The notes beneath the pieces were generated by a model. That model saw nothing but the letters and a program-made list of their open reading frames with translations. It was not told the origin of the DNA and ran no database searches. Source: Aristophania vespae (GTDB taxonomy: Bacteria > Pseudomonadota > Alphaproteobacteria > Acetobacterales > Acetobacteraceae). From it: a stretch of DNA of 64,000 bases. Made by a program: the position numbers and the translations under genes. The DNA is taken from positions 629,001 through 693,000 of the forward strand of contig NZ_CP047652.1 in assembly GCF_009906835.1 (NCBI RefSeq), in the 5' to 3' direction. Shown piece after piece: positions 1-8,562 of this stretch. Positions within the stretch are counted from its first letter, which is position 1, and every line of letters begins with the position of its first letter.

Positions 1-462
1 CGTAAAGCGCTTGCCAGAGCCTCATCCGAACCAGGACGGACGAAACAGCTTAATTTCTTTAATTTAGCTGATAGACTGACGTTGGTTGATATGCCTGGTT
101 ATGGTTTCGCCAAAGCTTCCAAATCTGTGAAGGAAGACTGGCAAGGTATGATGTTTGATTATCTGCGTGGACGTCCTAATCTAGTAAGGGTGGTTCTTCT
201 TATTGATAGTCGGGTAGGGCTCAAAGCTTCCGATCGCGAAATATGTGATCTGCTTGATAAGGCAGCAGTTGTTTATCAGGTAGTTTTAACAAAGTGCGAT
301 GCGATTAAGGAAAATGAGCTTAAAAAGAGACTCGAGGAAATACAGAGTTTTTTAAAAACGCATCCTGCTGCGTTCCCGTTTATTTTGCCTACCAGTAGTG
401 AAAAATCGCTAGGTATTGCAGAATTAAGGGGCATTTTGTCGCAATTTTCTGAACCTGTATAA
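1..462 (+). CDS. engB: Ribosome biogenesis GTP-binding protein EngB/YsxC (5' end missing)
   Basis: This is the C-terminal part of an EngB (YihA/YsxC) GTPase, which helps assemble the large ribosomal subunit. The frame is open from base 1, so the start and the G1 P-loop lie outside the window. Visible are the G2-region threonine of the GRTKQ segment, the G3 motif in DMPGYG, the G4 motif in LTKCD and the SSEKSLGI segment that serves as G5. The gene ends at TAA 460-462, and argB starts about 20 bp downstream on the same strand, so the two are probably cotranscribed. The family assignment is secure; only the 5' truncation by the window edge is unusual. Confidence 0.93.
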   Translation, partial: RKALARASSEPGRTKQLNFFNLADRLTLVDMPGYGFAKASKSVKEDWQGMMFDYLRGRPNLVRVVLLIDSRVGLKASDREICDLLDKAAVVYQVVLTKCDAIKENELKKRLEEIQSFLKTHPAAFPFILPTSSEKSLGIAELRGILSQFSEPV

Positions 463-482
463 CGGCTTTAAGGGGAGCTTTT

Positions 483-1405
483 GTGCTCATGTCTGAAAAA
501 TCTCTGCCAGAGGAACTGTTAGCGGCTGAATGTTTAACAGAGCAGCAAAAAGCTGCTGTGTTGGCTGGAGCTCTCCCTTATTTACGTCGTTATGCGGGAG
601 ATACGATCGTCGTTAAATATGGCGGTCATGCGATGGTCAGGGATAATCTTGCTGCAACATTTGGGCGTGATATCTCCTTGCTTAAGCTTGTTGGTGTAAA
701 TCCCATTGTTGTGCATGGTGGGGGCCCCCAGATAAGCGCCGTTTTGCAAAAGCTAAATATCCAATCGCAATTTATTGACGGCTTACGTGTCACTGATCAA
801 TCAATGATCGAAGTGATTGAAATGGTCTTATCAGGAACGGTTAATAAGCAAGTTGCTGACCTAATTAATCGAGCTGGGGCTTTGGCTGTTGGAATATCTG
901 GCCGTGACGGTAAACTTATCCAGGCCCGAAAATTAGAACATGTCAGTCAATCAGAAGATGAAAGTAAAACCGTTGACTTAGGTTTTGTGGGCACCCCGAA
1001 ACCGTTGATCCTCGAGTTTTATATGCTTTGCTAGGTGCCGGGCTTATCCCTGTTGTTGCGCCAGTCGGAGCAGGGGATAATGGCGAAATTTATAATATAA
1101 ATGCAGACACAGCAGCTGGCGCCATAGCGGGAGCTGTTAGAGCGTCTCGTTTATTAATGCTGACTGATGTTCCAGGTGTTTTGGACGAAAATGGTAAGAG
1201 AATCGAGGAACTTACGGCTGATGAGGTGAGGTGGCGTATTAAAAAAGGCCTGATTACCGGAGGCATGATTCCCAAAGTTGAAACATGTTTAAAGGCTGTT
1301 CAGGCTGGCGCCAAAGCTGCAGTTATTCTTGATGGCCGAGTCCCGCATACATGTTTGCTAGAGCTTTTTACTCACGCAGGACCAGGAACTCTTATTAAGG
1401 GATAA
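483..1405 (+). pseudogene. argB: Acetylglutamate kinase ArgB, interrupted by a 1-base frameshift
   Basis: ArgB phosphorylates N-acetylglutamate, the second step of arginine synthesis. The first frame (GTG 483, or ATG 489) carries the kinase N-terminus with KYGGHAM and VHGGGPQ. The second frame carries the C-terminal half with [12 protein letters not shown] and [13 protein letters not shown]. Family homology passes from one frame to the other at about 994-1001: after GFVGTP the expected text ([16 protein letters not shown]) continues in the -1 frame at GAA 998. One extra base there, for example CCCCGGAAA instead of CCCCGAAA, restores a protein of about 305 aa, the normal family length. There is no classical slippery heptamer. 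An assembly or sequencing error, or a recent inactivating deletion, are the likely explanations. Confidence 0.9.
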
Positions 1406-1429
1406 ATTCTTCTACCTAGAATTATCCCT
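1398..1429. terminator. Bidirectional hairpin between argB and the GGDEF-like gene
   Basis: AGGGATAAATTCT and AGAATTATCCCT form a long stem with one bulged base and a loop of about seven bases. The hairpin overlaps the argB stop codon and sits between two convergent genes. It lacks a long T tract, so termination is inferred from position and structure. Confidence 0.5.
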
Positions 1430-1438
1430 GTTAGAAAA

Positions 1439-2446
1439 TCAGGCATTTTGGTGAGCAAAATACCAGGGTCTACCTTTTTTGTCAGAAGTGGTCTTTCTAA
1501 GCGCTAAGGTTGCCTGCTCAAGCAGATCCTCAATAGTGTCTGGGCTGTCTGCCTCACGGCAGGCTAGTCCCATCTGGAGCGATAGGGTCGTGTGTTTAAG
1601 GAATGGCAGCATAATGCCATGACGCGTCATTACTTCTGCACGTTCTGCCGAGGCAAAGCGATCTGCTCCGTCTAACCATAAAGCAAAGAGTGAGCCACCA
1701 ATTCTTCCGATAGAATCGGTGGGTCTTACAGCATGTTTTATGACAGAAATACTATGGCCTAAGGCACGGTCTTCAATGTCAGGACCATGTGCTTTGGAAA
1801 GAGAAGATAAACCATTAATTTGTATGAGAATAAGTGTGCCTGCCAGGCCGTCACGATCAAGGCGAGGAAAAGAGCGGGAAATCCTTTCTTTTAAACCTTC
1901 CCATGTGAGGGCACCTGTAGCAGGGTCATGCAAAGTGCGTTTAATGGCTGTGAGATAGATATTTTCCATTTCCAGTATCAACGCGACGGTTTTCCAGAAA
2001 TAGGAAACGATCTTTTTTTCGCTATTGTGCCATGCTTTTTCGCGCCAAAGTAACAAAATAACCCACTCATTTTGGCGTAGAGCCTGGTAAGTGACCAGAG
2101 CCTCTAATTCTTCAACATTAAAGGTAAAAATATCTTCTTTGGGTACGCCTGGGGCAGTCAGATGTTTCATAATCGTTTGATCTATGAAACCTGATAAGGA
2201 AGAGGCCATTCCAAAAGGATCATGGAAAGGCGTTACATTTTCTTCAAATGTAAGCTCAGCTTCCTCTGAAATATTATAGCTTCTTAAAATAGCACCCTGA
2301 CTATTAAATGATCTGAAAAGCAAATCAGAGGCGGTGCGAATGCCTTGTTGAGGTGTTACGCTCGTGCGCAAGGCTTCTAATAAGGCAGAAAATATGTCTT
2401 TCTTTCCTGAAGGAGAATAAGAGGTGGTGAGAGGCTGTTGAATCAT
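1439..2446 (-). CDS. Degenerate GGDEF-domain protein (probably inactive diguanylate cyclase)
   Basis: This 335 aa soluble protein has an N-terminal region of about 160 aa that resembles a GAF-like sensor, followed by a GGDEF-type domain (about 170-330). The domain opens with the typical HDPATGALTWEGL segment, and IGRIGGSLFALWLDGA stands where active enzymes have RxGGDEF. The signature is thus GGSLF (residues 250-254): the metal-binding acidic residues are missing. From family knowledge such a protein should not make cyclic di-GMP; a regulatory or nucleotide-binding role is possible but inferred. No transmembrane segment is evident. It converges on argB and diverges from dapD. Confidence 0.75.
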   Translation of the reverse strand: MIQQPLTTSYSPSGKKDIFSALLEALRTSVTPQQGIRTASDLLFRSFNSQGAILRSYNISEEAELTFEENVTPFHDPFGMASSLSGFIDQTIMKHLTAPGVPKEDIFTFNVEELEALVTYQALRQNEWVILLLWREKAWHNSEKKIVSYFWKTVALILEMENIYLTAIKRTLHDPATGALTWEGLKERISRSFPRLDRDGLAGTLILIQINGLSSLSKAHGPDIEDRALGHSISVIKHAVRPTDSIGRIGGSLFALWLDGADRFASAERAEVMTRHGIMLPFLKHTTLSLQMGLACREADSPDTIEDLLEQATLALRKTTSDKKGRPWYFAHQNA

Positions 2447-2571
2447 AGACTCTATATTCTTCCTTTAACCTTAAAAAGAATGTTAACGCCTGACAGACGT
2501 TGACTTCCTGAGCTAGGGCCCTCATGGTCCAGACGTTTGTTCTATTATTAGATAATTTGGGTTAATACGTC

Positions 2572-3402
2572 ATGCAATATGATGAACTTCGACAATTGAT
2601 TGAAAAATTATGGGAAGAGCGCGAAACGCTTACTCCTTCAACATCTGGCAAATCTCGTGAAGCTATCGAAGCGGCTTTACAGGGGCTTGATTGTGGAGAG
2701 CTACGTGTAGCAGAAAGTAACGAGAATGGCACGATAGTTAATGAATGGCTTAAAAAAGCTGTTTTAATGTCATTCCGGCTTTATGATTCAGAGCCTATGG
2801 CGCAAGCCTGTGGTGGTGCCCCCGGTTTTGATAAAGTGCCCTTAAAATTTCAGGGTTGGACAAAAGAACAATTCGCTCAGGCAGGCTTTAGAGCTGTGCC
2901 AGGTGCTATTGTTCGCCGCTCTGCTTATATTGCCCCAGGTGTTGTTTTAATGCCTAGCTTTGTAAATTTAGGGGCTAGAGTTGATAGTGGCACGATGATC
3001 GACACATGGGCTACTGTTGGATCTTGTGCTCAGATTGGTAAAAACTGTCACATTAGCGGCGGTGCCGGTATTGGTGGCGTTTTGGAGCCACTTCAGGCGT
3101 CACCTGTAATTATTGAAGATAATTGTTTTATCGGTGCCCGCTCTGAAGTAGCAGAAGGCGTGATTGTTGAGCGTGGTTCGGTGCTTTCAATGGGGGTCTT
3201 TTTAGGGGCCTCAACAAAAATTATTGATCGCGCTACTGGTGACGTTCATATGGGTAGAGTGCCAGCTTACTCAGTTGTAGTGCCTGGTAGTTTACCACCT
3301 AAAACACCAGGTGGACCTTCTTTGGCATGCGCTGTCATTGTTAAAAAGGTTGATGAACGTACACGTTCAAAAACATCAATTAACGACCTCTTACGTGATT
3401 AA
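2572..3402 (+). CDS. dapD: 2,3,4,5-tetrahydropyridine-2,6-dicarboxylate N-succinyltransferase
   Basis: DapD uses succinyl-CoA to succinylate tetrahydrodipicolinate in the succinylase branch of diaminopimelate and lysine synthesis, which also feeds peptidoglycan. The 276 aa length is typical. The C-terminal half shows the left-handed beta-helix hexapeptide pattern, including [26 protein letters not shown] and [22 protein letters not shown]. It starts at ATG 2572 with only a weak upstream ribosome-binding site. dapE follows after 2 bp, giving a clear dapDE operon that carries two consecutive parts of the succinylase pathway. Confidence 0.97.
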   Translation: MQYDELRQLIEKLWEERETLTPSTSGKSREAIEAALQGLDCGELRVAESNENGTIVNEWLKKAVLMSFRLYDSEPMAQACGGAPGFDKVPLKFQGWTKEQFAQAGFRAVPGAIVRRSAYIAPGVVLMPSFVNLGARVDSGTMIDTWATVGSCAQIGKNCHISGGAGIGGVLEPLQASPVIIEDNCFIGARSEVAEGVIVERGSVLSMGVFLGASTKIIDRATGDVHMGRVPAYSVVVPGSLPPKTPGGPSLACAVIVKKVDERTRSKTSINDLLRD

Positions 3403-3404
3403 AA

Positions 3405-4553
3405 GTGATTATGCCCATATCTTCCTCAACTGATCCTATTTTACTGCTCCAGTCACTATTGAAGTGCCGCTCTGTCACACCGGCTGACGATGGTGCTCTA
3501 GGCATTGTGGCATCTATTTTGGAAGAAATGGGTTTTATAGTCACTTTACTTCACTTTGGCCCTGCCGAATCGCCGACACCTAATCTTTATGCACGTTTGG
3601 GTGCCGGCAAGCCGCATTTATGCTTTGCAGGGCACACTGACGTAGTGCCTCCTGGAGGTAACTGGTCTCACGATCCATTCTCAGGGGAAATTGACGGCAG
3701 CTATATTTACGGTCGCGGTGCTGCCGATATGAAAGGGGGTATTGCCTGTTTCTTGGCAGCAATAGCGCGTTACCTCAAAGAAAACCCTCTTAAAGGAAGT
3801 CTCTCGCTTCTCATAACAGGTGATGAAGAAGGCCCAGCTCATTTCGGGACAAAAAAGGTGCTTCAATGGATGGAGACGCAGGGAGAAATACCTGATTTTT
3901 GCCTTTTAGGTGAACCAACAAACCCTCAGGAAATGGGTGAGGTTATTAAAATAGGCCGGCGCGGAAGTTTAAATGCCACTATAACCATAAAAGGCATGCA
4001 AGGTCATGTTGCATACCCTCATCTCGCTGATAATCCTGTTCATAAGTTGATTCCTTTGCTTCAGGCCTTAACACAGGATCCACTAGACCAAGGCAGTGAA
4101 TGGTTTGCACCGTCCTCATTACAAATAACGTCTATTGACGTAGGAAATAAGGCAACTAACGTCATACCTGCTCAGGCGGAAATAAAGCTTAATATACGTT
4201 TTAATGACCTACATTCAGGCTCAAGCCTCTCAGCATGGTTAAAAGAGCTTGTTGAACGTCATGCAGCGGGTTCTGAAATTGATATTTCAGTCAGTGGAGA
4301 GGCTTTTCTCACTAAGCCGGGTATGTTTGTTGAACATATAAGCAAGGCCGTTGAAGACGTAACTGGTCGTAAGCCACGTCTTGATACAGGGGGGGGCACA
4401 TCAGATGCCCGCTTTATCACGCATTATTGCCCTGTAGCAGAATTTGGACTGGTGGGCGCAACCATGCATAAGAGTGATGAATGCGTATCACTATCTTCTT
4501 TGGAGAGCTTAACGCGGATCTATCAAAATATTCTACAGCGCTTAGGGCTGTAG
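3405..4553 (+). CDS. dapE: Succinyl-diaminopimelate desuccinylase
   Basis: DapE is a zinc M20-family hydrolase that removes succinate from N-succinyl-LL-diaminopimelate. The metal-binding motif AGHTDVVP (His77 counted from the GTG start) and ITGDEEGPA are present, as are the M20 dimerisation domain around IKGMQGHVAYP and the terminal GGGTSDARF motif. The protein is about 380 aa, as expected. It can start at GTG 3405, directly after the dapD stop, or at ATG 3411. Close coupling to dapD indicates cotranscription. It runs convergently into truA with only a few bases between. Confidence 0.96.
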   Translation: MIMPISSSTDPILLLQSLLKCRSVTPADDGALGIVASILEEMGFIVTLLHFGPAESPTPNLYARLGAGKPHLCFAGHTDVVPPGGNWSHDPFSGEIDGSYIYGRGAADMKGGIACFLAAIARYLKENPLKGSLSLLITGDEEGPAHFGTKKVLQWMETQGEIPDFCLLGEPTNPQEMGEVIKIGRRGSLNATITIKGMQGHVAYPHLADNPVHKLIPLLQALTQDPLDQGSEWFAPSSLQITSIDVGNKATNVIPAQAEIKLNIRFNDLHSGSSLSAWLKELVERHAAGSEIDISVSGEAFLTKPGMFVEHISKAVEDVTGRKPRLDTGGGTSDARFITHYCPVAEFGLVGATMHKSDECVSLSSLESLTRIYQNILQRLGL

Positions 4554-4560
4554 AGCTCTG

Positions 4561-5358
4561 TCAGGGGCTTTTAAAAGGATTTTCGGGGTAGCCTACCCCT
4601 ATAAAGCATAACCCACTTGCAGGAGCTGTAGGTCCTGCAACGCAGCGGTCACGGGCCAGAAGAACATCTTTCATTTTTTCTGGTTGCCATTGGCCGCGCC
4701 CAACCAAAGATAGACTTCCGACCATATTTCTTACCTGATGGTGCAAAAAAGAGCGTGCTTGTGTTTCAATAAATATAAGCTCACCCTGTTTTATGATCGT
4801 TAACTCATCGAGAGTCCGTAAAGCATTTTTTGCCTGGCAGGCTGCGGCCCGAAAAGAAGAAAAATCATGCTTACCCAATAAATAATTGGCGGCTTTCTGC
4901 ATAGCCTCACAATCAAGAGGGGGTTTAACGTGCCAGACAGTTCCTTCATTGAAAGTAGGGCGAGAAGGGCGGTTTAAAATAGTATAACGATAACGCCGCC
5001 ATAAAGCAGAAAAACGTGCATTCCAGTCTAATGACACAGGGGCTGCGTCTAATATGACAATTGGATGCGGTTTGAGATGAAAATTTATGCCGTCTCTCAT
5101 AGACCGTGCATTGATATTTGCATCCGCCGGAATATCCATATGGGCGACCAGACCCGCACTATGTACTCCAGCATCTGTTCTTCCTGCTGTAATGGTAGAA
5201 ACAGAACGCCCCCCAAATAGTTTTGACGCAGCCTCTTCTAGCAGCTGCTGCACAGAAAGGTGATGGTCTTGTTTTTGCCAGCCAACATAATTTTGACCAT
5301 CAAACTCAATGCGAAGGGCCCATCGTTTTATATTTAGGGAAGCTGCATCATTATTCAA
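4561..5358 (-). CDS. truA: tRNA pseudouridine(38-40) synthase
   Basis: TruA makes pseudouridine at positions 38-40 of the tRNA anticodon arm. The catalytic aspartate lies in TAGRTDAGVHSAG, and the family motifs RIEFDGQNYVGWQ and SFLHHQVRNMVG are present. I place the start at TTG 5358-5356 because a strong Shine-Dalgarno AAGGAG lies at 5370-5365 with a 6-base spacer, and the resulting N-terminus matches family length. An in-frame ATG at 5406 would add 16 residues deep inside fmt. With the TTG start the gene overlaps the fmt end by 8 bp, so translation may be coupled in the def-fmt-truA operon. Confidence 0.92.
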   Translation of the reverse strand: MNNDAASLNIKRWALRIEFDGQNYVGWQKQDHHLSVQQLLEEAASKLFGGRSVSTITAGRTDAGVHSAGLVAHMDIPADANINARSMRDGINFHLKPHPIVILDAAPVSLDWNARFSALWRRYRYTILNRPSRPTFNEGTVWHVKPPLDCEAMQKAANYLLGKHDFSSFRAAACQAKNALRTLDELTIIKQGELIFIETQARSFLHHQVRNMVGSLSLVGRGQWQPEKMKDVLLARDRCVAGPTAPASGLCFIGVGYPENPFKSP

Positions 5359-6265
5359 AACAGGCTCCTTTAGCGACCATGAAGCCGCGTAAAAACGCAT
5401 CAGCATCCATCATGGCGCGACCAGGCTTTTGAAGAGTTGTTAAGCGCAACAGACCCTGGCCGCAGGCAATTGTAAGAGCGTCATCCAAGATAGTGCCTGG
5501 AGGCGCTATTTTTTGGTTTGGTTCAATTATTTCAACAGAGCCAATGCGTATAGTTTGTCCATTGAGAGTGGTGAAATTACCAGGCCAGGGTGTAAAAGCA
5601 CGTATCTGGCAATCAATTTCCTGCGCTGTGCAGCTCCAATCGATGCGGCCATCCTCACGATATAACCGGGGAGCATAAGTGGCGCCATTTTCAGCTTGTG
5701 CAATAGGGTGAGGCTGCTCAATAAGGCTTTTTACAATAAGTTCAGCACCGAGAGCTGATAGGCGATCATGGAGTGTGGAGGCGGTATCAGCAGTTGTTAT
5801 ATCTGTTTCAGCCTTTAAGAGAATATCTCCTGTATCGAGCCCTTCATCCATTTGCATAATGCAAATACCGGTTTTTTTATCACCAGCACGGATGGAGGAT
5901 TGTATTGGAGAGGCGCCACGCCACCTGGGCAATAAGCTGGCATGAATATTGAGACATCCTTTTTGAGGAAGGGAAAGGATGTCCTTAGGTAAAATAAGCC
6001 CATATGCAGCAACGATAATCGCATCAAGCTTACTGTCTTTTAGAAATTCAATTTCCTCTTTATTACCCTTGAGTTTCAGAGGGGTTCTTACGTCGATATT
6101 GTAACTTTCAGCCGCGAGATGCACCGGTTGGTAATGTAATGCTTTCCCTCGTCCTGCCGGGCGCGGGGGTTGGCTATAAACCGCAATAATTTCATGCCCT
6201 GCATCTATCAGTGCTTTAAGAGCAGGAACGGCAAAATCGGGTGAACCCATGAAAACAAGGCGCAT
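5351..6265 (-). CDS. fmt: Methionyl-tRNA formyltransferase
   Basis: Fmt formylates the methionine on initiator tRNA using 10-formyl-tetrahydrofolate. The protein is 304 aa. It begins with the Rossmann-like MRLVFMGSPDFAVPAL and carries the catalytic region NIHASLLPRWRGASPIQ together with the substrate-loop segment AGRGKALHYQPVH. The C-terminal OB-fold segment includes RAFTPWPGNFT. It lies 5 bp downstream of def and overlaps the start of truA. Formylation and deformylation enzymes are thus made from one transcript, the usual bacterial arrangement. Confidence 0.97.
   Translation of the reverse strand: MRLVFMGSPDFAVPALKALIDAGHEIIAVYSQPPRPAGRGKALHYQPVHLAAESYNIDVRTPLKLKGNKEEIEFLKDSKLDAIIVAAYGLILPKDILSLPQKGCLNIHASLLPRWRGASPIQSSIRAGDKKTGICIMQMDEGLDTGDILLKAETDITTADTASTLHDRLSALGAELIVKSLIEQPHPIAQAENGATYAPRLYREDGRIDWSCTAQEIDCQIRAFTPWPGNFTTLNGQTIRIGSVEIIEPNQKIAPPGTILDDALTIACGQGLLRLTTLQKPGRAMMDADAFLRGFMVAKGACFE
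5365..5370 (-). promoter_or_regulatory. Ribosome-binding site deciding the truA TTG start
   Basis: AAGGAG on the minus strand lies 6 bases before TTG 5358, inside the last codons of fmt. There is no comparable signal before the upstream in-frame ATG at 5406, which favours the rarer TTG start. Confidence 0.6.
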
Positions 6266-6270
6266 AAATT

Positions 6271-6822
6271 TTAGCGCTTTCTTTTTTGTTCTTTGGCAAG
6301 CTTACGCAAAACCATATTTCGTTTTAGGCTCGATAGATGATCAACAAATAAAATGCCATCAAGGTGGTCAAGCTCATGCTGAATACAGGTTGCTAATAAA
6401 CCAGATGCTTTGAGATTAACTGGCTTACCATCCTGATCAATGTAATTGACTACTATTGATTCTGGGCGTTCTACTTCTGCAAATTGATTGGGGAGAGAGA
6501 GGCAACCTTCCTCATGAACAGAAAATTCTTCGCTCTCTTTCACAATCTCAGGATTAATAAGTACCATGGGTTCTGGTGGAGCATCTTTTTCAGAAATATC
6601 CATTATAAAAAAACGCTGACTTATGCCCACCTGGGGAGCTGCCAGACCAATGCCTGGTGCTTTATACATGGCAGAAAACATACCTGGTAAAAGCGAACGT
6701 ATCTTTTCTAAATCCTCTTTAGGGACTTCGCTAGCAACTTGCTTTAACACAGGATGGGGCGCCACCAGAATGGGCATAGGGGCGATTTGATCGATGTCTT
6801 CGAGAAATTTAAATGTGCTCAT
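6271..6822 (-). CDS. def: Peptide deformylase
   Basis: Def removes the N-formyl group from nascent proteins, the step complementary to Fmt. All three deformylase motifs are present: GIGLAAPQ, EGCLS with the metal-binding cysteine, and HELDH with two metal-binding histidines and the catalytic glutamate. The protein is 183 aa with a basic C-terminal tail. It is the first gene of the leftward def-fmt-truA operon; the 195 bp upstream separates it from the divergent hsp20 gene and should hold both promoters. Confidence 0.97.
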   Translation of the reverse strand: MSTFKFLEDIDQIAPMPILVAPHPVLKQVASEVPKEDLEKIRSLLPGMFSAMYKAPGIGLAAPQVGISQRFFIMDISEKDAPPEPMVLINPEIVKESEEFSVHEEGCLSLPNQFAEVERPESIVVNYIDQDGKPVNLKASGLLATCIQHELDHLDGILFVDHLSSLKRNMVLRKLAKEQKRKR

Positions 6823-6984
6823 ATAGCGCTATTTACCGGGAGATTAAGGTTAGTTCCAGCCTTATAAGTAAGTAATCTTTTAAAAAATGAAAGAGAAAAG
6901 AGATAACCCCGCTCTTGCATGTTGGTGGTAAAGCTCACTATTTAAGTAAGGTCTGAAATGCCTTTGGTGAAAGGATTTCATACT

Positions 6985-7012
6985 TGTGTCTCGCTCCTGG
7001 AGGAGGCTTTTT
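6985..7012 (+). promoter_or_regulatory. Candidate ROSE-like RNA thermometer in the hsp20 leader
   Basis: The strong Shine-Dalgarno AGGAGG (7001-7006) is preceded by UCGCUCC (6991-6997), which can fold back on it. CUCC pairs with GGAG across a UGGA loop, and a bulged G is followed by a further C-G pair. U(U/C)GCU facing the Shine-Dalgarno is the signature of ROSE thermometers, which are common ahead of alphaproteobacterial small heat-shock genes. The rest of the leader (from about 6900) was not folded, so this rests on the 3' hairpin only. Confidence 0.4.
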
Positions 7013-7017
7013 GCTAA

Positions 7018-7542
7018 GTGTCTAATCGTCTTTTTACGTCGCCTATGTTTTTAGGCTTTGATCATCTTGAGCAAATGCTCGAGAGGGTATCGAAATCAAC
7101 TTCGGATGGGTATCCCCCCTATAATATTGAGCAACTCAGCCATACAGCCCTGCGCATAACACTTGCTGTGGCGGGGTTTGTTATGGATGATCTTCAGATC
7201 ACGCAAGAAGATAATCAGCTTGTCATTCGTGGCCGCCAGGCTGATGATAGTCAGGGGCGTGTATTTTTGCACAGAGGGATCGCTGCACGCCAGTTTCATA
7301 AGGCATTTGTTTTAGCCGAGGGTATAGAAATTAGCGGTGCGTGGCTTGATAATGGCTTATTACACATTGATTTAATGCGCCCTAAGCCCGAAGTGCGCGT
7401 TAAGCATATTGCAATCTCACAAGGTCAGCAAAAGTCGCATATTGCGGCTAAACCTCCAGTCTCAAAACCGGTTGAACGGAATCAGACTGTGCGTAAGCTG
7501 GATATTTACGATAGAAAAAATGAAAGTGACGAACGTGGATAA
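7018..7542 (+). CDS. Small heat shock protein, Hsp20 family
   Basis: This is a 174 aa alpha-crystallin-domain chaperone that holds unfolding proteins during stress. The domain occupies about residues 40-125, from YNIEQLSHTALRITLAVAG through the C-terminal strand LDNGLLHIDLMRPKPE. A variable hydrophilic tail follows. It starts at GTG 7018, 11 bases after a strong AGGAGG. The leader can sequester that site, suggesting heat control at translation. The overlap with the following DUF1150 gene, an association also seen in other alphaproteobacteria, points to a shared transcript. Confidence 0.88.
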   Translation: MSNRLFTSPMFLGFDHLEQMLERVSKSTSDGYPPYNIEQLSHTALRITLAVAGFVMDDLQITQEDNQLVIRGRQADDSQGRVFLHRGIAARQFHKAFVLAEGIEISGAWLDNGLLHIDLMRPKPEVRVKHIAISQGQQKSHIAAKPPVSKPVERNQTVRKLDIYDRKNESDERG

Positions 7543-7783
7543 AATTTCTCGGAAAGTTCCTGGTTCTGTCGATCGTAAATCTCAAAATAAAATTATGACA
7601 GGACAGGAATTTAAAGGGTTAGGCATGGCTCAAACGGCTTATCTCAGGCCAGCATGCCATGATGGGGTTAATGTTGTGGCTATTCATGCGGCTGATGGCA
7701 CACCTATTGCGGTTGCTGAAGATGAGGCTAGTGCCGTAGAGGTTATTTTGCAGTCAAAGCTTATACCCAGCTTTTTGCAATAA
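7520..7783 (+). CDS. DUF1150 family protein
   Basis: This is an 87 aa protein beginning at ATG 7520 inside the end of the hsp20 gene (23 bp overlap, different frame). Its core (AYLRPACHDGVNVVAIHAADGTPIAVAEDEASAVEVILQ, given here as positions 45-80) matches the small DUF1150 family, found next to Hsp20 genes in alphaproteobacteria. No function is established. The tight overlap and shared terminator suggest it works with, or is regulated like, the small heat-shock protein. A GTG slightly downstream is an alternative start. Confidence 0.8.
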   Translation: MKVTNVDKISRKVPGSVDRKSQNKIMTGQEFKGLGMAQTAYLRPACHDGVNVVAIHAADGTPIAVAEDEASAVEVILQSKLIPSFLQ

Positions 7784-7788
7784 AAATA

Positions 7789-7812
7789 TTATGCCCTTGA
7801 AAAAGGGCATAA
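7789..7812. terminator. Bidirectional terminator between DUF1150 and lptB
   Basis: A perfect 10-bp inverted repeat, TTATGCCCTT / AAGGGCATAA with a GAAA loop, lies exactly between two convergent genes. The loop and flanks are A/T rich on both strands. Confidence 0.75.
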
Positions 7813-7815
7813 TAA

Positions 7816-8562
7816 TTACATCGTGAAATGTTCGCCTAAATAAACCCGCCTTACATCTTCATTAGCGACAATCTCTTCAGGTGTTCCTTCCATTAAAACC
7901 TGGCCGCTATGAAGAATATAGGCCCTATCTATAACCTCTAATGTTTCTCTCACATTATGGTCTGTGATGAGTACGCCAATGCCCCGATCCTTAAGATGAG
8001 AAACAAGACTACGAATTTCGCTCACAGCAATAGGATCAATACCTGCCAAAGGCTCATCAAGTAAAATATAATTAGGTTGGCTTGCCAAAGCGCGTGCAAT
8101 TTCCAGGCGCCGGCGCTCGCCACCAGACAGGGCCAGGGCAGGGGCGTGGCGTAAATGAGTTATGCCAAATTCTGCCAATAGCCCATTTAACATATCATGG
8201 CGCTTTTCAGTTTCAGGCTCTACGACCTCAAGGGCTACCATAATATTTTGCTCTACATTTAAACCACGAAAAATACTGGCTTCTTGTGGCAGGTAACCAA
8301 CACCCAAACGTGCACGGCGATACATGGGGAGTTGCGTTATATCTGTTCCATCTAACATAATCGCGCCGGTATCAACCTGTACAAGCCCTACAATCATATA
8401 AAAGCTTGTCGTTTTTCCAGCTCCATTTGGCCCAAGCAAACCGACAGCCTCACCACGCTGAACGTGTAGAGACACGTTTTTAACGACGGGCCTTTTTTTA
8501 TAAGTTTTACCAATGCCGTGAGCTACAAGGCCTGGCCCGTTATACAAGCTTTGTGAGTCCAT
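7816..8562 (-). CDS. lptB: LPS export ABC transporter ATP-binding protein LptB
   Basis: LptB is the cytoplasmic ATPase that powers lipopolysaccharide extraction from the inner membrane with LptF and LptG. The 248 aa protein has Walker A GPNGAGKT (residues 44-51), ABC signature LSGGERRR (from 145), Walker B ILLDEP and an H-loop in ITDHNVRETL. The long conserved segment around the Q-loop (LPQEASIFRGLNVEQN) is characteristic of LptB. Its start overlaps the lptA stop by one base (TAATG), so it is translationally coupled in the kdsD-lptC-lptA-lptB cluster. Confidence 0.97.
   Translation of the reverse strand: MDSQSLYNGPGLVAHGIGKTYKKRPVVKNVSLHVQRGEAVGLLGPNGAGKTTSFYMIVGLVQVDTGAIMLDGTDITQLPMYRRARLGVGYLPQEASIFRGLNVEQNIMVALEVVEPETEKRHDMLNGLLAEFGITHLRHAPALALSGGERRRLEIARALASQPNYILLDEPLAGIDPIAVSEIRSLVSHLKDRGIGVLITDHNVRETLEVIDRAYILHSGQVLMEGTPEEIVANEDVRRVYLGEHFTM

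Noticed and set aside
994-1003. Programmed frameshifting in argB and the other broken genes
   Set aside because: No slippery heptamer plus stem-loop pattern was seen. The breaks fall at different homopolymers in unrelated genes and are all single-base losses, which fits sequence error better.
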